Origin: Solea solea
Taxonomy: Eukaryota; Chordata; Actinopteri; Pleuronectiformes; Soleidae
Assembly (NCBI RefSeq): GCF_958295425.1
Contig: NC_081151.1
Coordinates: 17,242,659 to 17,306,658 of the forward strand
Length of the DNA stretch: 64,000 nt
Direction: 5' to 3'
The position numbers and the translations under genes are program-made. Positions 1 to 54,400 of the stretch are shown one piece after another. The notes under the pieces are model-generated. The model saw only the letters and a program-made list of their open reading frames with translations, did not search any database and was not told the origin of the DNA. Within the stretch, counting starts at the first letter, position 1, and each line of letters opens with the position of its first letter.

Positions 1-1371
1 ATTCACACAGACAAGGCCTCTCATGCGCCCCCTGGTGTTTCAGTGGAGATGACAGGTGGCAGATGATACATAAGATATTTTGTGTGCTTGTATATATATA
101 AAAGAGAATAATGATGACAAATAAATATACTGAACTGTGAGTCGATGGTATGAAAAAAGTGACCTTCCTACTTTTTGTATTGATCCCTGTAAAATAAATG
201 TGAAGCCACAGCAGGTAGTTAGCTTAGCTTAGCAATTTGGGCCAAAATCAGAAAATAGACACCAAACACCCACCGTATTAAAGGTCTATTGTAACATTTT
301 AGGGGCCTATTGGCACAAATTGAATACCTACCACCTGTGTGTTTGTTTCCATTTAAATTTAAATAAGTTCTTTGGTTTTTGTAGTTTTCCTTTTATATGT
401 GAAACAAAAGACTTTGTTTTGAATGATAATAGTTCATAATATAAACTTATTTGATGCAAAATGAATCTATTATTTAAAAAAAAAAGAAGAAAAAAAAAAG
501 GGACTTGTTTTATCGAGGCAGCCATTTTGTGCCGCCATGTTAAAACAGCAGCCGAGAACAGACAGACTTCCCCATTTTGAAACCGCATAAACCTGATACT
601 TAAACCAATGTAGAAGAAAACGGAAACTGAAGAGAAAGTTTACATCTTTTCTGGACTTCGAAGGCCACCGTAGTTTCCTGACATGGTTGGAAAAAACGGA
701 GGGTTGAGCAAATAAGTCAGTTTCTTGCGTTGCGCAGTAGTTGTTACATAAACTCAAGCAAGTTTCTATGGCTATCGTTTTCTTCACGGTCTCTTTCGAC
801 CAAAACAAGAGTGCATGTGGAATGTATGACCTTTAAAGTTGTCGGCAGAGGTGTGTTTGAACTTTGGACATAGCCACGGTAGCTATTTTGAGACCTTAAG
901 CTAAGCTAAGCTCGGTTAGCTGCCGGCCGTAGGTACATATTTAATGGACAAAAATGACAGTGATACAAATACTCTCTTCTAATTCTTGGCATAAGAGCAA
1001 CTAAGCATATCCCCCCCCCCCAAAAAAAAATATGAGTAACATATTTTAACACATATTAAAATCAATGTACAATAACATTCAAGACCAATCAGTTCCAGAT
1101 CCATTAGCCATCAGCTAATGATCATGGTACGAGTGCTATCGCCATCATAAACATCATCCTTTTAGACTGTAGTATTCTGCAGGTGGTCCACGTGTCTGAA
1201 GTTTAGGCATGATAAAGGCATGGCTTAGCGCTAGATGGGGCCTGATACAGAGAGCCAGGGGTCAGCCGGTCAGGGGGACAAGAGGAGAAGAAGAGGCTGG
1301 GATCATAGTTTTTGGACCGGCAGGATAAAGGATAAAGAGAGAGGTTTTTAGCCAAACTGGGTGTTGTGCCT
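1..1371. other. 3' flank / possible 3' UTR of trim9
   Basis: No gene seen. It contains a MITE-like remnant (about 480-850), A and C runs, and the ATTAAA signal at 945-940 (minus) that could end the trim9 transcript. Confidence 0.4.
480..850. repeat. Dispersed MITE-like repeat fragment (family A)
   Basis: Shares phrases such as GAAGGCCACCGTAGTT and GCCATTTTGTGCC, and an AAACCTGAT...ACCAATG segment, with 26110-26300 and 56685-56875. These are relics of one family. The autonomous partner is unknown. Confidence 0.55.
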
Positions 1372-42760
<41,389 letters not shown>

Positions 42761-43084
42761 AAAACAAGTTGTTGTTGTTGTTGTTGTTTTTTAAACTAAA
42801 CAATGAAATGTCATCCATGCATCATGTTGATATAATCAATAGTCTATGAAGAAAACTTCATCATCTGACAATATTTATATTCAGGTAATCATTACAACAG
42901 ACACGTGTGTCAGTAAACATCAACAATTCAATATGATCATTTTCTTTTCAATCAATAACATCTTCTCCTGTGTGGGAAAACTACACTTAATGAGAATATG
43001 GCTATTGTTTAAATGATCATTTTCTATTACAGCTAATAATGATAGATGGTCTGTATTTATAGAACCACTCAAACTGCTTTACAC

Positions 43085-43345
43085 TACAGCTTTGCCATTC
43101 ACCCATTTCTGAGAACCTTCTGGGAACGTTACCTTTTGTTTGCGGGAATGTTCCCAGAAGGTTCCCCCTAGGTTCTCCTGTGGTTGCCATGGAAGGTTAT
43201 CCTAACATTCCCCTAATGTTAGTTTTTGGTTGCACATTTGGTTCTCTAAAGGTTCCCAGAACGTTACTTTTCTACAACCTTCATACGACCTTTAGAGAAG
43301 GTTCTCTAAAGGTTCCCAGAACGTTACTTTTCTACAACCTTCATT
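43085..43345. repeat. GGTTCCCAGAACGTT minisatellite-like repeat with inverted units
   Basis: A block of about 45 bp (GGTTCTCTAAAGGTTCCCAG and onward) occurs twice in tandem at about 43240 and 43300 with a 60-bp period. Upstream, inverted GAACCTTCTGGGAACGTTAC units can pair with it. Similar repeats are common in fish. Confidence 0.7.
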
Positions 43346-44104
43346 ATATAGAAAACGAATGTTATTTTAAACTGCACATTAGTAGACTCTCATATACTCG
43401 CAGTCTTAGATAAATGAAAAGGCAAACTTAGAGAATAGAATCAAAAGTTTTATTTTCAATGAACCATATATATGTATGTATATGAAAATATATATAATCA
43501 AGTCAAAATAGAAACAAACTAAATAAACAATAAATTAATCAATAATCTGCTCCTATGGAAAAACAAAATTTTTGCTTTACAAAGTTTATTTTTCCTGATT
43601 ACAACTAATAATGAAATTAACAGACACCCATACGTCATTACTGAATATAAACAAGGAAAACAATCCTTTTTTTATAAATGAAATATGATCCACCCTGGCA
43701 TAATCAATCAAATATGAGAGATATAAAGGAATAATCAATTGTTGTAAGGTGACACAATCAATAATCTGCTTACTAATGAGACTCTTTTGTTTTAAAGGCT
43801 ATTAACAAAAAACTGTGACAATACTGAACCTATACACGAGGAAATCTATTCAAAACGATCATTTTAGAACAAATCCATTTCACAACATAATCCATATTAT
43901 GGTCATATAAAGAAATCTACACACATTTAAATGATATATTGTTTTAAATTAGCTTTTTTTCTAGCAATGAAAAATGAATGACATTGTCATACATTGTCAC
44001 TTTATGAAAATCATACCAATTATTTGTAGATGTATATATTTCAAAGGTTAGTGCATATTTTTTTAATACAAGCTTTAATAAAAGCTTTGTTTTGTATCAC
44101 CATG

Positions 44105-44235
44105 TAAGGCTGCAACCAATTATTATTATTTCTTAATAGCATTTTTACCGTATTGATTAATCAATTGACTGGTTTGTCAACTGATGTCAACATGTAATGA
44201 AACATGCCTCAAAGTCCATGGTGGCAACATTACAT
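44105..44235. repeat. hAT-like relic (GGCTGCAACCAATTATT)
   Basis: AAGGCTGCAACCAATTATT and GATTAATCAATTGACTGG match the family at 60082-60230 and 8130-8312. Confidence 0.45.
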
Positions 44236-44239
44236 ATTA

Positions 44240-45890
44240 TTATACAGTATTTTATAATATTTCCAACAAAAAGTGCAAAACATGATAACATTTGATGACC
44301 TGTCACCAAAGAATTGATTCATTTACCCAATAAATGGACAGTTTTTTCAACCTGAATTCTCTGACAACACAAACAACAGAATACAAAGACTGTTAATGAA
44401 CCACCACAGATGTGAATGTAAAGTTTCTCCTCCTCAGCTGCTGTGGGAGCAAAGATCACTCCTGGAGGAGATTGAAAATATGGAAAGTGACACCTTGCGA
44501 GATAAGATAAAGCGGCGACTCTCCAGTGAAGTGAAAAGAGTTGTTTTTTTTTCCAGACCCTCTGCATTTCTACGGCCAAATACCTCAGTCTTCTCCGAGG
44601 CATCCATGGCAACGTGAGCTCCCCACTTTAGTTCTTCAGTGAGTCTGTTGATGGGCAAATTAAACAAAATAATCTGATTTAACAGCCTTCCCTCTTTCTC
44701 AGATCCTCAGAGGGCAATGTGAGGCCACTACATTTGCATATTTCTTTCAAAAGCAGCAGAAGAATGTGGACAATGATAAAGATGACCACACTACGAGGTA
44801 AATATGAATGATAAATATCATATAAAAGTGTGTAGTTGGCAACAGCCAAATAGTTATGACACACATTTCCATACCAATCACCTTGATTTTCACTTATGCA
44901 ACACGTTATATGTTTGATTTCTTTTCTCTTTTTTTTCTTTGCTGATTAAATTTCTTCTCCAAATCCTCTAAAACCTGTGGAAATATACAACAAAGTCAGA
45001 GTTTATCCCTGGATTAAACCACATATAATGCTCAGTAAACTCGAGTGTTTGTGAAAAAAACACCAGCAGCTATTTTTGGACGCGTGCTCGCCAACGCCTC
45101 CATCCTGCTGACACGCTCTTCTGTGTAATCTCTTTGGTTTGGGGTGGGGGGGCCGCACTGCCTCTTCCTGTTTGCTCTTCTTTGAGGAGCCAGTTAAAGT
45201 GGCCAATTCTCCAAAAATCTAATATTTAGCTTTCATTCTTTCTTTTGGTCGCAATGCCAACTCTCTCTCCCACTGCCAGGAAAGACAGACAGTCAGATCA
45301 TAAAAAAAAAAATCCTGGACAATACTCAGAGACGTAAAATAATTAAAAAAAATTTGAGGAAAATTAGCATCATTTCCAACTGACACCATTGAATATAATA
45401 ATAAAATCCCATGTTGTCATGGTTTCTTCTATTCTATCCTATTCTGTCGTCTAAGTTTATACACAAAGATTGTTATTTTTGTTATTTCTTGAACGCAATC
45501 AAGGAAAAAGTCTGCGCGCATTCATGCTGCATCATTAATCACAGACGACGAAGAACAACTCCCCCATTCAGTCACCAAGGTTGCAACACATAAAAAATAA
45601 TAATACAAATAAAATGATAGTTTTGCGCTTATATAAGAGAGAAAAAGCCTTAAATATCTCATACTTTCTATTGTATAATTACCGGGGAATGCATCTCAAA
45701 CACGTATGACTTTGTATGACAGTACATACTACACACTTTGATGATCTTATCAGCTCTCCAAGAAAAGTAGAAATGATTCAAGGGATGTTATTTGCCATTC
45801 TTCAAAAAAAAAAGAGATAAACAGAATATATACACATAATATAAAAACACAAATACATACTATACAAAAAACACAATACGATTTATAGGA
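44240..45890. other. Spacer segment, nothing recognised
   Basis: AT-rich sequence upstream of trim9; open frames are short, overlap on both strands and lack family features. Confidence 0.4.
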
Positions 45891-45898
45891 CTATATTG

Positions 45899-46262
45899 TG
45901 TTTTTCGGTTTTGTTATGTCACTTCCTGTTTTATTTTGGTGATGGGTTTCCACTGTGTGTGTTCACTGATTAGTTGATTAGTAACCACTTGCACCTGGTG
46001 ATAATTACCCCTGCACCTTTAAAGGCTTCAAGCGTTCGTATCTCGTAGTTTCCCCGTTCATGGTAGTATCGCAGCAAGTCTGTAGTTTTATTTTCTAGTT
46101 TTCGCAGCTTGGCTGTAGATTTATTTTCTGTGTTCTTTGAGGAGTTTTGTTTTGGCCTCTGGTCAACTTTTCATTTTTGCTTATCCAAGCAAATAAACCT
46201 TTTTTGAAACCTGCTTCTGTTCTCCTGCACTTGAGTCCAAGATCTCGTCTCCCGTCGTGACA
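45899..46262. mobile_element. Solo LTR with 5-bp target duplication
   Basis: 364 bp starting TGTTTTTCGG and ending CGTGACA (TG...CA), flanked by TATTG at 45894-45898 and 46263-46267. AATAAACC near 46190 suits the polyadenylation signal of the R region, which makes the plus strand the likely sense. No internal retroelement sequence lies next to it, so recombination between two LTRs probably removed the body. Family not assigned. Confidence 0.82.
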
Positions 46263-46269
46263 TATTGTA

Positions 46270-48220
46270 CATTCTACTTGTAATGCACATTTTTGAATTA
46301 TTCTGCAATGAAGCTACTGTGGTTTTTATGTCATGTTTCACTGGTTCCTTCAGCGGTTTCTCAAATGTATCTGTAAAGGTCAACTGTTGGTTTTCTTATG
46401 TCCTCTGGTCGAGTTCACCTCCTTCAGCCTCTTACTGCTCCCCAGGGTTCTTTTTTTTTTTATACCACTGCTGCTGCCGATGTGACTTGAAGCAGTAGAT
46501 CAATGGTCACCAGGCCAACCTCGACATCCTCGTCAGTGGCTGTGGGAGGTCAAACCGCAGTGGCAGAAAGGGCACATTTACGGGAAGAGCCTCGTGAGGG
46601 CGGCCACAAAATGGAAAGGGATTGAAGGTTAAGTGAGGAGGAGGAGGAGGATTGACTGTGCAAAGAAAGTCGTCTGAAGTACATTAGTCCTAAAAAAAAT
46701 GTCATTGTGTCATGACATTATGTTTGTCCGGTTGTCCATCTGCACCATTCTTATGAACAATAAGACTTAATGTCCTGAGGAAATTCTACAAATCTTTTTG
46801 AAGAACTGATCCTAATGAACAACTGCTTTACAAGTCACTAGTTTGTGTGTCGCGTAAAAAAACAAAGTCACAGTAGTTTCGTGCTGAGATGACTCCGCCC
46901 ATGTTGTGGAGGTAATGAAAACCCAACCAAACCGTGCCGAGCCAAGGCGTGGCGGGACTGTGTAGTGGAAAAGCATCATCATTGTTCTGTGCCAACTAGC
47001 CATGGTGACATGTGCAGATTGTGGTAGTGGTAGAGGGATAAAATGAGATTGAGACTTAAACACCATAATAAAAACAAGAGAAGCTCTGAACCAATACCAG
47101 ACTAGATAAATATAGAAGAAAAAAAAAAATAATGATATCTTTATGACAGAAAATCATCACAGACATGGCTTAGCACACAGCATACAGTGAAAACACACAT
47201 CTGTAAAACATAGAGGAATACACATACAGTTGATGTTTTAGACTTTTATGGCTGAGGGAATAAAAGGGACTTTATAGCAGCAGCCTGATGGTGCGAGCTT
47301 GGTTGAGGTTGATATGTCAGTGATGAAAGTTCAATTTAGGGAGACTTGAGAGGAAAAGCAGATCGCAGGTGGCTGCTGCCGCCGCCGCCGCTGCTGCTGC
47401 TGCACAGTGAGAACATCATTTTACATTAAATACTTCTGTGTGTTGAATAATTTGACCAGGAAACAGGCCTTATACTCCATCACTCTTTGACACAACATCA
47501 CAGGTTTTATGAGGTTTAACGGCGTGGAGAGATATAGTGCAGCTGTGAGGGTCTCTTTATATTTAATAATGATGTGGGTTTCAATCTTGTTTGTGGCAGG
47601 AGAAACTTTGCTCCTCTGTTTCCTCGGAGTTCATGTTTTATGTCCACTGATGTTATTTCACTGCAACAGAATTTATGTTTACTCCTTTTTTTTAAATAAA
47701 TAAACACTATGGCATTAGTCGTATCATCACACAATCGTTTTTTGTGTTCCTGTGCTCCATTTCCCCCCCTCCCCCCCCGAACCCGTGTTCTGATTTCACT
47801 ATATTGGAGGTAAACAAAGGAAGTCCTCAGGCTAGTAACAAAGACGGCAGTAACAAGAGCCGATTCCATTAGCAGAGGGGAATCTCTGCTGGATGCTGCC
47901 GGGTGGGGGTTGGGAGAGGCGCTGAATGTGTGGACTGAGGCTTTTTGAAGCACATTGCGACTGTGGTGTTGAAGGTGCGGGGCGGAATTAAAGTGGAAGG
48001 GGGGGGGGGAGAAGGGAAACAATAAACTATCCATGTGGGAATCCATTTTTCATTTTCCCCAACACCGTAACTCTTTACTTGCTTGACATCTCTGGGTTCA
48101 AGTAGTGAGAGAAGCCGTATTGGACTATAAAATTCAAATAAATGGTCTTCAAAGACACAAATTATTTGTGGTTCTACTGCATGTCGAAAAAAACCTGCCC
48201 TTTTATTAGGTACACTTACT
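46270..48220. other. Spacer segment, no gene recognised
   Basis: Contains a CCG/CTG trinucleotide patch (47376-47403) and C-rich runs (47764-47778, plus G9 near 48000). Open frames show no recognisable domain. Confidence 0.4.
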
Positions 48221-48224
48221 TAGG

Positions 48225-48310
48225 TATACTGTCCAAAGCCCTTCATAACTTAGCTCCTGCATATCTCACTGACCTCCTCCACACAAACACGCATTCTCCG
48301 TTTCCTCCTC
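48225..48310 (+). pseudogene. Small LINE reverse transcriptase C-terminal fragment
   Basis: The frame reads SKALHNLAPAYLTDLLH, a phrase typical of the C-terminal region of fish L2/Rex-like reverse transcriptases. The flanking LLRYTY-like context is preceded by a TTTATTAGGTACACTTACTT phrase of the Tc1-like family at 29691. A short relic. Confidence 0.5.
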
Positions 48311-49554
48311 TCCACACCACCTGCCCGGCAGGGTTTCTCGGCAGAGTGCGGCGGGGTTTGCGCGAGGAGAGATTTAAAAAGATGTTGCACATGGAGGCCT
48401 TTCCCTGCTCACACGGCTCTTCAGGAAGCCCCGCACGAAACAGAAAAAAACGACACTCGCTCCAAACTTCAACGCTCGCCTTGCAGGAGAGAAATAACCA
48501 TCCAAGCACATGAAACGGGTTTAAAATGGGTTTCAGCTTGTTTTGAAACTTCACTGTCAACCAAGTGCAAACCCAAATCAGTGGCTCAGAGAAACACGTC
48601 GTTATAGCATTCCTCTTGTGCACAAGTGCAATGCACGCACACACACACACAGACAATGTGAAAAGACAAAAAAAAAAAGTTTTCTTCTTCTGCACTGGGG
48701 TCAATCATTCACTTTGTTCGTAAGGACAAATCTGAATAACTATACATTTTGGCTTATTATTGTTTGTGTTGGACAAGTTTTCTAAACTTATTCGAACAAC
48801 AGTTTTGCATATTGTGATAGGGCAGACAGATGGCCTCTGCTATATATTCACTCGCCTCTTCCCACACACAGCACACTTCATTTAAAAAGTACTTGAGAAT
48901 GCATTTTAAAAGGGAAAAAAAGAGACTGAAAGAGCCCGAGAAACTGCATAACAAATACAAATCCAGCTATTAAAACTTCACACAATGCAGATTAACCCCA
49001 TCAGCTACACGTGACTCGTCTTCCAGTTGAGAACTCAGAAATAATCCAGTAGCCCAAAGCAGAAGAAACAACATCAGCAGATCTGAAGATTATTGCTGGG
49101 TGAGAAGGTGTTAAAAATATCAAAAGTGTATGAGCTTATTAAAGGACCTTAAATTAATTCAAAATCAAATAACAAGCTTCTTGATAGAGTTTTAAATGAC
49201 ACTGAAATAACCAGGTAAACGTTGTGTTTACTCTCATTAACATTATCATTGAACTTTATCTGATTTATTCAAAGAACCATAAGCACGACACCATCTCCCC
49301 TGGTTTCACCCTGAAGGCCTAAACACCGCATCAAGAAAATGCATTTTCCAGGTCACAGTAAAGGGCACAGATGGTAGTGAATCCATAATCAGGAGTTAAT
49401 CTGAGAAAAGTGAAGATGCAGAGCTGTGCTGCCATGTCAGGGTGACGAGTGGCTTTTGTCACCCAAGGTGCCCGTTCTGCTCCAGAGGACCGTTTATCAG
49501 CAGATGGTTATAATGCGAGATCTGTTGCATAAGGAAAAGGGGGTGTGTGTGTGT

Positions 49555-49571
49555 GGGGGGGGGGGGGGGGG
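49555..49571 (+). repeat. G17 run after a GT microsatellite
   Basis: GTGTGTGTGTGTG followed by 17 G just upstream of the LINE fragment. Confidence 0.9.
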
Positions 49572-49639
49572 ATCGCTGGAGGTGAATGTGTGATGTTCAG
49601 TGATCTTCACAAGTTTCATGAGCAGTTTCAGAAGGTTAC

Positions 49640-50050
49640 ATGAGGCCATGAGGAAAAGACAGGAAGCAGAGCTGGAGGTAGCAGAGATGAATATGTTGAG
49701 GTTCTCTTTGGGAGTGACGAAGATGGATAGGATCAGGAATGAGCCAATCAGAGGAACAGCACATGTTAGATGTTTTGGAGATAAGGTCAGAGAGGCCAGA
49801 ATGAGATGGTTTGGTCATGTACAGAGGAGGGATAGTGAGTATATTGGTAGAAGGATGCTGGGGTTGGAACTGCCAGGCAGGAGGTCCAGAGGAAGACCAA
49901 AGAGAAGGTTTATGGATGTAGTGAAAGAGGACATGAAGTTAGTTGGTGTGAGAGAGATGGATACAGAGAACAGGGTGAGATGGAGGAGGTTGATTCGCTG
50001 TGGTGACCCCTGAAGGGAGCAGCTGAAAGGAAAAGAAGAAGAATAGGAAT
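49640..50050 (+). pseudogene. RTE-like LINE, 3' end of ORF2 plus tail
   Basis: An open frame to the stop at 50011-50013 includes LEVAEMNMLRFSLGVTKMDR, RMRWFGHVQRRDSEYIGRRM and GRRSRGRPKRRFMD, the conserved C-terminal region of RTE-type reverse transcriptases. It is followed by GAAGGGAGCAGCTGAAAGG and an AAGAAGAAGAA tail, the expected 3' end. The endonuclease and polymerase parts are missing (5' truncation). The frame is intact over 130 codons, so the insertion is fairly young. Confidence 0.82.
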
Positions 50051-50064
50051 GTAATCCTGTTTGT

Positions 50065-50400
50065 AATCCAGTCAAATCGAAATTTATTTATAAAGCGCAT
50101 TTACACAGCCGAGGTTGACCAAAGTTCTGCGTGTAATCACATCAATAAAACAGCAAAAGGCATAAAACAATACAACTGCAGACCATAGAAATACCATATT
50201 ATATTACACCACTTACACAACACAAGAAAACACACAAGAAACGGGAGCCTAGCTCAACCCGAGTTGAATGCCAACGAGAAAAAGTAGGTTTTTAAAGTTT
50301 AAGATTTAAAAGTCTCAAGAGTCTGGGCCAGCGCAGACTATTCTAAAGCTGAGGCTCAGTCACCTCTGGTCTTTAGTCTGGACTTTGACCGACTTAAGGA
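50065..50400 (-). repeat. LINE 3' UTR-like dispersed repeat
   Basis: GAAATTTATTTATAAAGCGC, GTTGACCAAAGTTCTGC and a CACCTCTGGTCTTTAGTCTG block match a reversed fish LINE 3' region. A related copy is at 56975-57250. Confidence 0.5.
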
Positions 50401-50784
50401 CTCTGACTGGGGGTGTACATGCTTATCCAGATACTGAAGTGCCAGCCCTAATGTCTAGCTTGGTAATATCAGTGTAATAGTGTGGAAATAATGTGATAAT
50501 ATTACTGTAATATCCAGGTAATAGCTAAGAATTAGTATAGACTACAGTCACTGTAAATGCTACCATGTTATAAAGTTGAAATTAGGTCCCACGCACATTT
50601 TTCGTATTGTTAATCAGAAGCTGGTACTTGTTTGTTACTTTAGAAATAAGATATAATCACTATAATATCACTTAGTGTTATTATTACTGTTAACACAGCA
50701 ACACTTGGTGAGAATTTAGCCTTAAATGCTTAGATTTAAGAGCTACATCCTTAGAACTGCATCACTTTAGAAATGCTGATATGA

Positions 50785-50900
50785 GATATAGGTTCAAGGT
50801 TCAAGGTTTTTATTTGCCATTTGTGCTTAAACAGACAGTCCAGGCACATTGGAAATCTTGTGCGGGTTCTACGAGTCAGTTGTAGGAAACATAAACACAC
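50785..50900. repeat. Dispersed repeat (GGTTCAAGGTTCAAGG)
   Basis: TTCAAGGTTCAAGGTTTTTA, TTGCCATTTGTGC and CATTGGAAATCTTGTGC blocks resemble a reversed fish LINE end. Confidence 0.4.
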
Positions 50901-50999
50901 ATATAACGTCACATTCAAACATTTGATTCTGTACCAAATGTAAATCTTTTATTCTTGGCACAAAACAAAAGCAACCTCAACATTTGCTGTGTGCTTACC

Positions 51000-53890
51000 T
51001 TTCCACCGAGAACAGTCACTTCCTATCCTATAAAACGTAATAACAAACCACGGCTTTTCTTGAGCCAGATCTCAGAAACCAAACACCAGCACTTTCTATT
51101 CACGTCTTTACAATATCCCGGCTCTGTGCCATAGATTCCCATCTAACCCGAGCCTTGTACGTAAAGCTCCTGCTGCCATCAGTGTATTTCTTTTCATGGG
51201 GGACTTGAAGGGAATCTGTGGTGAGTTAATAGACTCAGTGAAACACACAAAGGAGACTCGGACCCGGATAGGTGGAGGGGGAGACTCTTTTATACGAGCT
51301 ATGTTTACACGATTGAGTTAATTTTTGTTTTTTTCTCTGGTTTATTACTCGTGCAGGTATTAAAGGCATTTAATTGATTTGAAGTCTGACGATTTTAAGC
51401 CAACATGTTTCCATTTTCGCACCCAATAGTCCTTTTGAATAACCTATTCCCCTCCTCACCTGAGGAGGCACTGCATCAAGAAGAAAACATCTATTGGTTC
51501 ATACAGACTAATGATGGGCTCAGCCTTTTGGTTGTGTTTGCGTTTACCCACAATGCCCTGCATTGTAGTCCACTGCATTTGGTTCACTTGTGTTTTTAGG
51601 TGGACCAGAGTTCACTTCTTTGGTACGCATCAGATTTCGGTCGTGCATTCACCCCTCCCCAAACGAACCAGACTTTTTAAATCTAAACTTTAAAAATTGA
51701 TTAAAATGAACCAAACTTGCAATCATAAATAACCAACCTATCATACCTTTGTGCTGCTTCTTAATAAGACATAATCATGATAGTACTTGGAATTATGTTA
51801 TTATAGCATTGTATTGTATGTATGTATGTATATATATATATATATATATATATGCCATTTAACGTAGCATTTTCTGCCCAAGCAAACATAATTGGAGCTG
51901 CTTAGTGAAGTGCTTAGCTGTGGTCGAAGGCTGCTGCTCAGGAAACTCATGATTGCTGTTGACCGAGAACGGATTCTCATTATTAGTGTTTTTGCAAGAT
52001 TAATTGTGATAAAAAACTGGAAGGACAGGTTTATGTTTAGCTGCAGAATTTGCTTTTCAAACCTTTCGTGAGCACTTCCTTGTGTGGTGTCACTGTGTGC
52101 AGCGTGGAAATGCTGCCGCAGACAACAACAAAAAACTGCTACACTGAGAGACAGAGTGGTGTGAAGCTGATGGGCTTAATCAGATTGTGCAAACTCATTT
52201 GTCAGTGTTTGAATTTTGTTTATATTCACAAGTTGCACACTTTAAGGTGAGACAAAATACTGCCCACAGTCATTAAAGTGTAAATCCAATGTTTTTTTTA
52301 TTTTGTTTGTTTTGCCAAGGTAAGGATAGATTTGTTCACAGGTGGCATAAACCAGTAAACAAATCTGTAGTCAAATGTCATTTGTGGCTCAAACCTGTTG
52401 TGCACAGCATGTCCTGCTGCTGCTGAAGCTGTGAGCGCGAGTCTGCAGTAAAAATGTGATACTCTGCATTCACAGGGTTTGGAGCATGGAGTTCTGGTCA
52501 TGCATTTCCAAAACAACGAGAGCAGAAATGTGAGAGATTAATGCAACAATTTTTATTTTTATTGTTTGAAACAATTAAACAGCTAAAAAGAATCTAACAA
52601 AAATAACAATACCAAAAATAGTGATACGGAGCAGAAAGAAGAATCATCTTGTAATATCTCAATTCTTTCACAATTCTTTATGTCAGTGAACATACAAATT
52701 ATACATTTAAAAAAAAAACTTAATTACCTAATATTCAAAATATGAATCTTAATTACTTCTTAAAAAATATTGTAATTGATTGTATTTCCTTCTGCATTTA
52801 AATATTAATTTGACTAAATTCTGACCTGTGCGTAATTGCTTTGCTTTTATTACTCGACGATGTGCTATATGCAGGAAGACAGTTGATTCTATCGCTCATC
52901 TGTGCCTTACAACAAAAATAATGAAATAAATGACGAGGTAATTTGTTCATTTGTCTATTTGTATTCCTCTCATGTGCTTCTTTCCTCCTTGACCCTTTTT
53001 GTAAATTAGATTTTTTTAACTCAGTGAGGTTTAATTTCCTGGTTAAACAAACGGTATATTAACAGTTTTGCCAAACAATGAATTATGCAAATAAATAACA
53101 GTCTAATATTACATAATAGTAACAATAATTCAATATTATTGTGCAACAATTTATATAATAGTGTGATGGCACCAGAGACCTGTAACTTGTACAGCAACCA
53201 GTGGGATCTTTAAAGTGGATATTTAATATTATACTCTCAAGTTTTAGAATTGCTATGCATACAGAGCACTGCACAGCTCCTTATACAGAACAATGACAGG
53301 AAATAGTTTTTGCGTCACATCCGAAAGATGTAACTGAAAAAAGCAAATTGTCTATTTTGGTTATGGATTTACTCAGATACTTGGCTGGGGGCTAGAAGCT
53401 TGTTACGTAAATAAAACGACATTAAAAGGCCGTGATGAGTGTGTGTGGGAGTCTGTCTGTGAATGATATGTCACTGTGTGCTTCCCACCTCTTGCTATTT
53501 GGGCTGTTTTCCTCACACTTGCTCGTCCTGTCCTCCCACAGCTTCCGACCATCCTCCTCCCCTCTGAGACGCCAGCGAGCGTTCGTGTGAGGCATCATCG
53601 GCGACTGAGTCACGAATGCCTGTACTTACACACTGTACGTTAGGAATATAGAAAATCCACCTTCGGCAAGAGCTTCTTTTGGTTCATGAGAGCAGAATTG
53701 ATGGTATTTTAGTCACATGGGCCTGCAGGGAGCACAGTGTGAATTGCATCCGTTCCATAAACCATCTGTATATGAAGTTAACATTTGCAAAAACCACCAT
53801 ATTCTCTTTTAGGTACAAGTATTAGTGTTTTTAATACAGTAAGGAGTTCATAATGTTTTGGGGAAAGACGGTGTTTTGCGTTAAAATGGG
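51000..53890. other. Spacer segment, no gene recognised
   Basis: AT-rich; the only clear structure is the GTAT/TA microsatellite at about 51815-51855. Confidence 0.45.
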
Positions 53891-53903
53891 AAAATATTAA
53901 ACA

Positions 53904-53945
53904 GTTTGGGGACCTTCGTTGTTATGAAAACGAAGGTCCCCAAAC
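53904..53945. repeat. Perfect 17-bp inverted repeat with 8-nt loop
   Basis: GTTTGGGGACCTTCGTT (53904-53920), loop GTTATGAA, exact inverse at 53929-53945. Not inside any recognised element. Confidence 0.9.
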
Positions 53946-54120
53946 TTCCTGACTTCCTGAAACAGCTGATGCCGCGTGATGTTCTTGTCTCACGGCAGTT
54001 CACTAAACCCCCTCCTCTGAAGCCAACACCACCCCAATGCCTGATTTAGAAAAATGCCAAAAAAGTGGGCTGAGAGCTACATGAGGGGGAGGAAAAGGGA
54101 GGGGGAGTTGGGAGCTTTGT

Positions 54121-54141
54121 GGGGGGGGGGGGGGGGGGGGG
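54121..54141 (+). repeat. G21 homopolymer run
   Basis: Twenty-one consecutive G preceded by GGGGGAGG-type sequence at 54084-54109. Confidence 0.9.
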
Positions 54142-54337
54142 TTCTGGTAGTGAATTCTGACATTCAGTTCCTGCATCAAACAGAGATAACAAAATGACAG
54201 GTCTGGCATCTATAAAAGGGGGAGGAGTCTAGGACAACAAGAGCGTACCGTGAAGAAACAGCTACTACATTGCAGTAGCTGTGTTTGACCAGAGAGAGAG
54301 GCAGTAGATAGTATCAAATAAATAAATGTATAAATTA

Positions 54338-54400
54338 CAGTGAATCTAGTGAATCTAGTGAATCTAGTGAGTATCTAGTGAATAACATCACTAGATACAC
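54338..54400. repeat. Short tandem repeat of AGTGAATCT
   Basis: At least three 10-bp units (AGTGAATCTA) followed by variants and an inverse TCACTAGATAC. Confidence 0.85.

Noticed and set aside
47516..48046. 176-residue minus-strand frame upstream of trim9
   Set aside because: Includes homopolymer-derived P/R stretches and no recognisable domain.
48243..48704. 153-residue minus-strand frame
   Set aside because: Antisense to the LINE fragment and its flank; no domain.
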